A stretch of 10,623 nucleotides of DNA. Origin: Verrucomicrobiota bacterium (GTDB lineage Bacteria > Verrucomicrobiota > Verrucomicrobiia > Opitutales > Opitutaceae). The stretch covers positions 1 to 10,623 of the forward strand of contig JAEZSJ010000009.1 in the NCBI GenBank assembly GCA_023443985.1, read 5' to 3'. The notes under the pieces are model-generated. The model was not told the origin of the DNA. It was given only the letters and a program-made list of their open reading frames with translations, and did no database searches. The translations under genes and the position numbers were made by a program. Below are positions 5,202 to 10,623 of this stretch, piece by piece (position 1 is the stretch's first letter; each line of letters begins with the position of its first letter).

Positions 5202-7649
5202 TCAGGGGTTCGCTGTGGCCGCCTTCACCAGTCGCACCCCATAGATCGAGGAGGTGCGGCCGCCATCCTTGGCGACGAACTTCACGGTCACGACGCCGCC
5301 GGCCGCGCCGATCAGGTCCGCCGGCAGCGGGCAGACGGTGTCCACAAGTCCATCCTGGGGCTGCGCCTTCGGGCCGGCCGGGGCGAGCACGCGGTCGTTC
5401 ACAACCAGGGCGAACGCACGGTTGCGCTCCCGGAGGCGGGTCGTGACGACCAGCTCGAGCGCCGTGCCGGACGGCGCCTTCAACTGGTAGCTGAACCAGC
5501 CCGCCGCATCGCGCCAACGCCGGCCGCCGGTCACCCCGCTGGCCGACTGCTCGCCGGCAAACCCATGCTCGACCTCCGGCTGCTGCTCCCCGGGGGCCAC
5601 CCGGTCGACCGTGCGCGACTCGAGCGCGAGGCGCGCCTTCTCGGCGGCTTCCTGTGCCGCAACGATTCGTGGATACTCGTCGGCGGCGGCCGTGCGCCAG
5701 TAGAGCATGTAGCGCGCGTCGTGCACGCGGTAGAACGGCACCAGTTCCAGCCCGCGGAAGCGCTCCGGGCGGATCAGTTCGGCGGCGGTGAAGGTGAGCG
5801 GTTTGCCGGCCACCGGGCGGATCGCCTCCGCCAGTCCCTCCGGGTCGCCGACGAGCATCGGGGCGCCGTCGAGCGGCTCGAGCGGGCCGTGCGCCGCGTG
5901 GCCCATCCGGGCGTCGTCGGCCACCAGGCCGACCAGATTCTCGGTGCCGGTCTTCGCCGCGAGCACGAGCGGCCCGTGGAGCACCGCCACGAAATCCGAG
6001 CCGTCCGGCAGCCGCTCGGTGGTCGTGCGCATCGGCAGCTCAACCTCCACGCGGTCGCCGTCGCGCCACTCCCGCTCGAGCCGCACGTAGGTCGCCGGGC
6101 TCGAGACGAGCGCCTGCCGCTCGCCGTTGATGCGGACCACGAAGGCGCCCGGCGCGACCCAGCCCGGATGGCGCACCTGGAGTGCAAAACGCTGCGGCTG
6201 CGCGGTCGAGATGGTCAGCCGCGTGGCCGCCTCCTCGGGGAAACGGGTCTCCTGCCGCACGCGCACGCCGCGCTCCCGCCAGTCGAGTTCCGCGGCGATG
6301 AAGAGGTTCACGAACAGCTCGGCCCCGCCCTGCGCATAGATGAACGCGCCGTACTTGCCGTGGTTCTCCAGGCCGGTGCCCACGCAGCACCAGAAGCACT
6401 GCTCCGGCTGCGAGTACACCCGGTAGTGGCGCGGCCGGATCGGGGTGAAATAGACGAAGCCGCCATGCTCCGGATGCTGCGAGGAGAGGATGTGGTTGTA
6501 GAGTGCCCGCTCGTAGAAGTCGGCGTAGTGCGCCGCCGGTTCGTGGCGGAACAACGCCTCGGTGAGCCGGAGCATGTTGTAGGTGTTGCAGGTCTCCGGG
6601 CCCTCGCGCGACTCGACCACCGGCGCGAAGTCGTCCGTCGCGTTGAAGTGTTCGCTTTCGCTGTTGCCGCCGAACGCGAGGCTCCGCCGCTCGGATACGG
6701 TGTTCCAGAAGAACCGCGCCGCGTCGCGCCAGGAGGCGTCGGCATCGAACTCGGCGATGCGCGCGTAGCCGACCACCTTCGGGATCTGGGTGTTCGCGTG
6801 CAGGCCCGTGAGCCGGTCCTGGTGCCGGAGCAGCGGCTCGAGCAGCGCGCGTTGCGAGAAGCGCCGCGCGAGCGCCAGGTGTCCGGCGTCGCCGGTGATC
6901 GCATACACATCGGCCAGCACCTCGTTCATGCCGCCGTGTTCGGTCCGCAACATGCCCTGCATCTGCTCGTCGGTGAGGTTGCGCAGGAGGGTGTCGCACC
7001 AGTCGGCGAGGCGGACCAGCACGGTGCGCGCCTCGGCGTTGCCGCCGATCAGCCACGCGTCGCGCAGGCCGGCGAAGAGCTTGTGCTCGTTGTACCAGGG
7101 CACCCAGGCGCCGTTGAGCGAGAAGCTCTGGAAATCCATCTGGCCGCTCGCGACGGCCGTCCAGAGGCGGCGGCCGCCGGGGATGCCGCCCACGTAGCCG
7201 TCGCCCTGCGCGCGCTGGCACTCGGCGAGGTCGGCGACCATCGCGTCGAGGCGGCGTTTCATCTCCGTGTCGCCGGTCGCCGCCCAGAGCTGCGCGGCGG
7301 CCGTGAGGTAGTGGCCGGCGGTGTGGCCGTCGAGTCCGCTGCTCTCCCAGTTCGGGTACTTCGGCGCCTTCGCCGGCAGCCCTGCCTCGAGGCGGAACGG
7401 CGCCAGCAGCCGGTCGATGTCGAGCTGCAGCAGATACTGGCGGTTTAGGTCCTGGGCGTGCTTGAACGGGCCGTCGAGCAGTCGCACCGCGCCGAGCGGG
7501 AACGGCCGCACGACCGACGGGCACGCCACGGCGGCCTCCGCGGGCGTCGTCTCGGCGTCGCCGGCCCGGCCGACCGTCGCCGGGAGCAACAGGGCACCGA
7601 GCACCACAAGGGAGGAGAACCGCACAAGCTGGCTGTTTCGGAAGTGCAT
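5202..7649 (-). CDS. Secreted glycoside hydrolase family 127 (beta-L-arabinofuranosidase, DUF1680)
   Basis: This 815-aa protein should release beta-L-arabinofuranose from plant glycans such as extensin-type arabino-oligosaccharides; the precise substrate is inferred from the family. The start at 7649 yields a clear signal peptide (QLVRFSSLVVLGALLLPATVGRAG, residues 7-30), so it is periplasmic or secreted. The (alpha/alpha)6 barrel covers about residues 50-450: LLDGPFKHAQDLNRQYLLQLD (58-78), SGLDGHTAGHYLTAAAQLW (104-122), and WVPWYNEHKLFAGLRDAW (182-199). The metal and catalytic residues of the family (HypBA1 E322, E338, C340, C417, C418) map plausibly to Glu333 (SEHF), Glu352 and Cys354 (GPETCNTYNML), and Cys421-Cys422 (CFWCCVGTG). 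Beta-sandwich regions follow (about 455-560), then extra C-terminal modules. The segment LVPFYRVHDARYMLYW (636-651) is typical of DUF4986, and residues 675-810 look like the DUF6805-type beta domain. It is the first gene of a likely two-gene operon. No Shine-Dalgarno sequence is visible. Confidence 0.92.
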   Translation of the reverse strand: MHFRNSQLVRFSSLVVLGALLLPATVGRAGDAETTPAEAAVACPSVVRPFPLGAVRLLDGPFKHAQDLNRQYLLQLDIDRLLAPFRLEAGLPAKAPKYPNWESSGLDGHTAGHYLTAAAQLWAATGDTEMKRRLDAMVADLAECQRAQGDGYVGGIPGGRRLWTAVASGQMDFQSFSLNGAWVPWYNEHKLFAGLRDAWLIGGNAEARTVLVRLADWCDTLLRNLTDEQMQGMLRTEHGGMNEVLADVYAITGDAGHLALARRFSQRALLEPLLRHQDRLTGLHANTQIPKVVGYARIAEFDADASWRDAARFFWNTVSERRSLAFGGNSESEHFNATDDFAPVVESREGPETCNTYNMLRLTEALFRHEPAAHYADFYERALYNHILSSQHPEHGGFVYFTPIRPRHYRVYSQPEQCFWCCVGTGLENHGKYGAFIYAQGGAELFVNLFIAAELDWRERGVRVRQETRFPEEAATRLTISTAQPQRFALQVRHPGWVAPGAFVVRINGERQALVSSPATYVRLEREWRDGDRVEVELPMRTTTERLPDGSDFVAVLHGPLVLAAKTGTENLVGLVADDARMGHAAHGPLEPLDGAPMLVGDPEGLAEAIRPVAGKPLTFTAAELIRPERFRGLELVPFYRVHDARYMLYWRTAAADEYPRIVAAQEAAEKARLALESRTVDRVAPGEQQPEVEHGFAGEQSASGVTGGRRWRDAAGWFSYQLKAPSGTALELVVTTRLRERNRAFALVVNDRVLAPAGPKAQPQDGLVDTVCPLPADLIGAAGGVVTVKFVAKDGGRTSSIYGVRLVKAATANP

Positions 7650-7834
7650 GGGAACGAGGGGGAACTTCGGAGGGAAACTGCGGGCGGCGGCGCGCGCCGT
7701 GCCGCTCCCGCGTTGTGCCGCCCCGGTCGACGATCAGGCAAACCGTTTCCGTGCAAATCTACAGGACGGTTAGGTGCGGTCCCGCCCGGGTCCGGCACGG
7801 CATCAGCGGGCCCGCTACACCGCCCCCGCCCGGC
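7650..7834 (-). promoter_or_regulatory. Spacer between dnaE2 and the GH127 gene, likely carrying its promoter
   Basis: This 185-bp gap follows the dnaE2 stop codon and precedes the GH127 start. A perfect 12-bp palindrome, agcgggcccgct (7805-7816), lies 18 bp beyond dnaE2, but without a T tract. The stretch 7731-7773 is the least GC-rich part and contains aaac-c-gttt (7740-7748), a small odd-centred palindrome that loosely resembles LacI-family operator cores. It lies about 90 bp upstream of the GH127 start, a sensible place for sugar-responsive control, but the match is short and unproven. Confidence 0.25.
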
Positions 7835-10623
7835 TCAATGGTAGTCGTGGCTGCGGGGCGCGGTGAGTTCGCCGCATTCGAGGGCCGTGATCGCCTCGGC
7901 GAGCACATGGATCACCCCCTGCTCGTTCTGGACGCGGCCGGCGATGACCAGCGCCGGCTCGAGGTTGATCGTCAGCCGGCACTCCTCGAAAAGCCGCGGC
8001 CGCACGATCGCGTTGGCCAGGCCGGTCTCGTCCTCGAGGGTGATGAAGCACACGCCTTTCGCCGTGCCGGGGCGCTGCCGGGTGATCACGAGCCCGCCGA
8101 TTTTCACCCGCGTCCCGTTCGCCGCCTCGGCCAACCGCGCCGCCGGCCAGAGCTCCGGGAAACGGGCGCGCACCTGCGCCAACGGGTGCGCGCCCGTGGT
8201 CAGCGAGAGGTGGGCGTAGTCGGCCTGCACGCGTTCGAGCGGGGTCATCGGGGCGAGCGGCGCCGCCCCGTCGTCGTCCTGCAGCGCCGCGTGGCGGAAG
8301 AGCTCGTCGTCGCCGTCCACCTCCTCCACGCGCCACAACGCCGCGCGCCGGTGGCCGGCGAGGACATTGAGCGCGCCCGCGCCGGCCAGCTGGCGCCGCT
8401 CCGCCGCCGTGAGGCTCGTGCGCCGGAGGAAGTCCGCCAGCGAGGAGAACGCCTTCCGCCCGCGCTCCGCCACGAGCGCCGCGACCGCCTCCGCGCGCAC
8501 GCCATGGACCGAGAGCAGACCCAGCCGGACCGTCCGCGCATCCACGACCCGACAACGCGCCTCCGACTCCGCGACGCAGACCGGCAGGGTCTTCACGCCG
8601 TGGCGCCGCGCGTCCTGCACAAGCGACGCCGGCGCATAGAAGCCCATCGGCTGGTTGTTGAGCAGCGCCGCGAAGAACTCGGCGGGGCGGTGCACCTTCA
8701 GCCAGGCCGAGGCGTACGCGATCAGCGCAAACGAGAGCGCGTGCGACTCCGGGAAACCATAGAGCGCGAACGACGCGAGCGAACGCATGATGTAGTCGGC
8801 CGCCTCGGCGCTCACGGCGTTGCGGCGCAGCGCCTCGCGCAGCTTCTTCGCCATGCGTTCGAGCCGCTCGGTCGAGCGCGTGAACCCGATCGCGCGGCGC
8901 AGCTCGTCGGCCTCGGCCGCCGTGAAGCCGCCCAGCTCCATCGCGATCCGCAGGATCTGCTCCTGGAACAGGATCACGCCGAGCGTGCGCTCCAGGATCG
9001 GGCGCACCCGCTCGTCGGGATAGAGCACGGGCTGGCGTCCGGCACGACGTTCCAGATACGGGTTCACCGCATCGCCGTGGATCGGCCCCGGGCGGATGAT
9101 CGCCACCTCGATGGCGAGATCGTAGAAGTTCTCCGGCTTCATCCGCGGCAATGTCGCCATCTGCGCCCGGCTCTCGATCTGGAACACGCCGATCGTGTCC
9201 GCCTCCTGCATCAGCCGGAAGGTCGCCGGATCGTCCTTGGGGATCTTCGCCAGATCGACCGCCTCCCCGTGGCGCCGGCACAGCTCGAGCGAGTCCTGCA
9301 GCACGGCCATCATGCCGAGCCCGAGCAGGTCGATCTTCACCAGCCCCAGATCCTCGCAGTCGGACTTGTCCCATTGCAGCACCGAGCGGCCGGGCATGCG
9401 GGCGTTCTCGAGCGGCACGTAGTCGTCGAGCGAGCCGGCGCAGAGCACCATGCCGCCCGAGTGCTGCCCGAGGTGGCGCGGCAGCCCGTGCACCCGGCGG
9501 CACGTCTCGATGAGCACCCGGAAACGGGGGTGCTCGCGCGACATCCCGGCGGTGGCGAGTTGCTCCTCGAGCTGCAGCGTCTCGGGAAAATCGCCCGCGT
9601 GGAACAGGCTCGAGAAGCGGTCGAGCACGTCGTCGGGCAACCCGAGCACCTTCCCCACCTCGCGCATGGCGCTGCGCCCGCGGAACGTGATGACGTTTGC
9701 CGTCATTGCCGCACCGCGACGCCCGTGGCGCTGGTAGAGCAGCTGGATCATCTCCTCGCGCCGCTCGCGGCTGGGCAGGTCGAGATCGATGTCCGGCCAG
9801 TCGGTGCGGCCCTCCGAGAGAAACCGCTCGAAAAGCAGCTTCCCTCCGATCGGGTCGACCGCGGTGATGCCGAGCGAATAGCACACCGCGCTGTTGGCCG
9901 CCGAGCCGCGGCCCTGCACCAGCGTGCCGCGCTCGCGCGCCGCGCGGCACAGATCCCAGACGATCAGAAAATAGCCGCAGAAACCCAGCCGCGTGATCAG
10001 CGCCAGCTCGTGGTCGAGCTGCCGCCGCACCGGCGGCGTGAGTTCACCGTAGCGGTCGCGCGCCCCTTCGTAGGTCCGCGCCCGCAGGAAGTCCGCCTGC
10101 GTCTCCCCCGCCGGCACGGGAAAATCCGGGAAACGGTAGCCGAGGTCGGCCAGCGTGTACTCCAACCGGTCGGCCAGCCGCCGCGTGTTCGCCACCGCCT
10201 CGGGGAGGTCGGCGAAGAGCCGCGCCATCGCCGCGGCCGGCTTGAGACAACGCTCGTCGTTGCGCGCCAGCCGCCGGCCGGCGCGGTCGAGCGTGACGTG
10301 CTCGCGCAGGCAGGTGAAGACATCGCTCACGGGGCGGGCCGCCGCGGTCGCGTGCAGCACGCCGTTGGTCGCGAGCAACGGCAGGCCGCGGGCGCGCGCC
10401 CACGCGACGAGCGCCTCGTTCTCCGCCTCCTCGTCGGGCACGAGGTGCCGCTGCAGCTCCACGTGGAGGCGCTCGCGCCCGAAGATCGCCTCCAGCCGCC
10501 CGCCGGCCTCCGCGAGCGCCGCGTCGCCGGCGGTCCGCCACGCGCGCCGCAGCGGGCCGTCCTCGTCGCCGGTGAGGGCGAACAGACCGGCGTTGTCGGC
10601 CGCGAGTTCGCCCCACGTCACCC
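7835..10623 (-). CDS. dnaE2: Error-prone DNA polymerase DnaE2 (ImuC), 5' end beyond the window
   Basis: The C-terminal 928 residues of a C-family polymerase are present. The frame stays open to the right edge, so the apparent first codon is internal; complete DnaE2 proteins are about 1050-1100 aa, so much of the N-terminal PHP domain is missing. Numbering from the fragment, the PHP end is at 53-130 (VELQRHLVPDEEAENEAL, then LLATNGVLHA). The palm carries the catalytic aspartates in PDIDLD (276-281) and KIDLLGLG (429-436). GQHSGGMVL (385-393) and FQIESRAQM (480-488) follow; the latter is the DnaE2 rather than the DnaE1 form. GFPESHALSFALIAYASAW (622-640) is also characteristic. An OB-fold occupies about 835-905 (VKIGGLVITRQRPGTAKG), and the protein ends in SHDYH, like the SRDFH-type tail of DnaE2. 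It performs SOS-linked mutagenic lesion bypass with ImuA/ImuB, whose genes often lie immediately upstream, here outside the window. Confidence 0.95.
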   Translation of the reverse strand, partial: VTWGELAADNAGLFALTGDEDGPLRRAWRTAGDAALAEAGGRLEAIFGRERLHVELQRHLVPDEEAENEALVAWARARGLPLLATNGVLHATAAARPVSDVFTCLREHVTLDRAGRRLARNDERCLKPAAAMARLFADLPEAVANTRRLADRLEYTLADLGYRFPDFPVPAGETQADFLRARTYEGARDRYGELTPPVRRQLDHELALITRLGFCGYFLIVWDLCRAARERGTLVQGRGSAANSAVCYSLGITAVDPIGGKLLFERFLSEGRTDWPDIDLDLPSRERREEMIQLLYQRHGRRGAAMTANVITFRGRSAMREVGKVLGLPDDVLDRFSSLFHAGDFPETLQLEEQLATAGMSREHPRFRVLIETCRRVHGLPRHLGQHSGGMVLCAGSLDDYVPLENARMPGRSVLQWDKSDCEDLGLVKIDLLGLGMMAVLQDSLELCRRHGEAVDLAKIPKDDPATFRLMQEADTIGVFQIESRAQMATLPRMKPENFYDLAIEVAIIRPGPIHGDAVNPYLERRAGRQPVLYPDERVRPILERTLGVILFQEQILRIAMELGGFTAAEADELRRAIGFTRSTERLERMAKKLREALRRNAVSAEAADYIMRSLASFALYGFPESHALSFALIAYASAWLKVHRPAEFFAALLNNQPMGFYAPASLVQDARRHGVKTLPVCVAESEARCRVVDARTVRLGLLSVHGVRAEAVAALVAERGRKAFSSLADFLRRTSLTAAERRQLAGAGALNVLAGHRRAALWRVEEVDGDDELFRHAALQDDDGAAPLAPMTPLERVQADYAHLSLTTGAHPLAQVRARFPELWPAARLAEAANGTRVKIGGLVITRQRPGTAKGVCFITLEDETGLANAIVRPRLFEECRLTINLEPALVIAGRVQNEQGVIHVLAEAITALECGELTAPRSHDYH

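Noticed and set aside
5151..7448. 765-codon + strand frame across the arabinofuranosidase
   Set aside because: It is antisense to an unmistakable GH127 enzyme, and its Arg/Glu/His-rich translation is typical of a shadow frame.
7815..9950. 711-codon minus-strand frame within dnaE2
   Set aside because: It is an alternative frame of dnaE2 on the same strand. It is Arg/Gly/Ala-rich and has no polymerase or other motifs.

Overview
The window is very GC-rich. Its genes show strong G/C third-position bias and almost no Shine-Dalgarno sequences, and they encode Gram-negative-type envelope proteins. The gene mix is a lone HDOD protein, an Opitutus-like lipoprotein, an error-prone polymerase DnaE2 and a GH127 arabinofuranosidase. 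This suggests a Verrucomicrobiota member, probably Opitutaceae. That taxonomic call is inference from style and gene content, not from a search.

Left half, + strand: a stand-alone HDOD-domain regulatory protein (247-1095) is followed by a structured spacer with a likely terminator (1168-1221). Next comes a predicted lipoprotein (1338-2024), whose coding sequence contains two strong hairpins around a degenerate Arg/Gly/Pro-rich linker, then a good intrinsic terminator (2042-2078). A pyrimidine-rich leader precedes a two-gene, translationally coupled unit: an RsmB/NOL1-type RNA m5C methyltransferase (2190-3416) and a class I SAM methyltransferase (3401-4225).

Middle: a roughly 400-bp gap (4226-4627) lies between convergent units. 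It holds several hairpins and one isolated segment that looks like a type I CRISPR repeat, but no array.

Right half, - strand: dnaE2 (imuC) enters from the right edge without its N-terminus and ends at 7835. After 185 bp comes a secreted GH127 beta-L-arabinofuranosidase (7649-5202), followed after 13 bp by a small exported Cys-rich protein (5188-4628) resembling the DUF6144/V4R type. The last two probably form one operon.

Functionally these are separate chromosomal modules: signalling, envelope, rRNA modification, plant-glycan breakdown and mutagenic DNA repair. I see no integrase, transposase, toxin-antitoxin pair, defence system or tRNA. The sequence does not support a clear new multi-gene system. 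The best leads are the hairpin-bearing segment inside the lipoprotein gene, the GH127 plus Cys-rich protein pair, and the structured intergenic elements.
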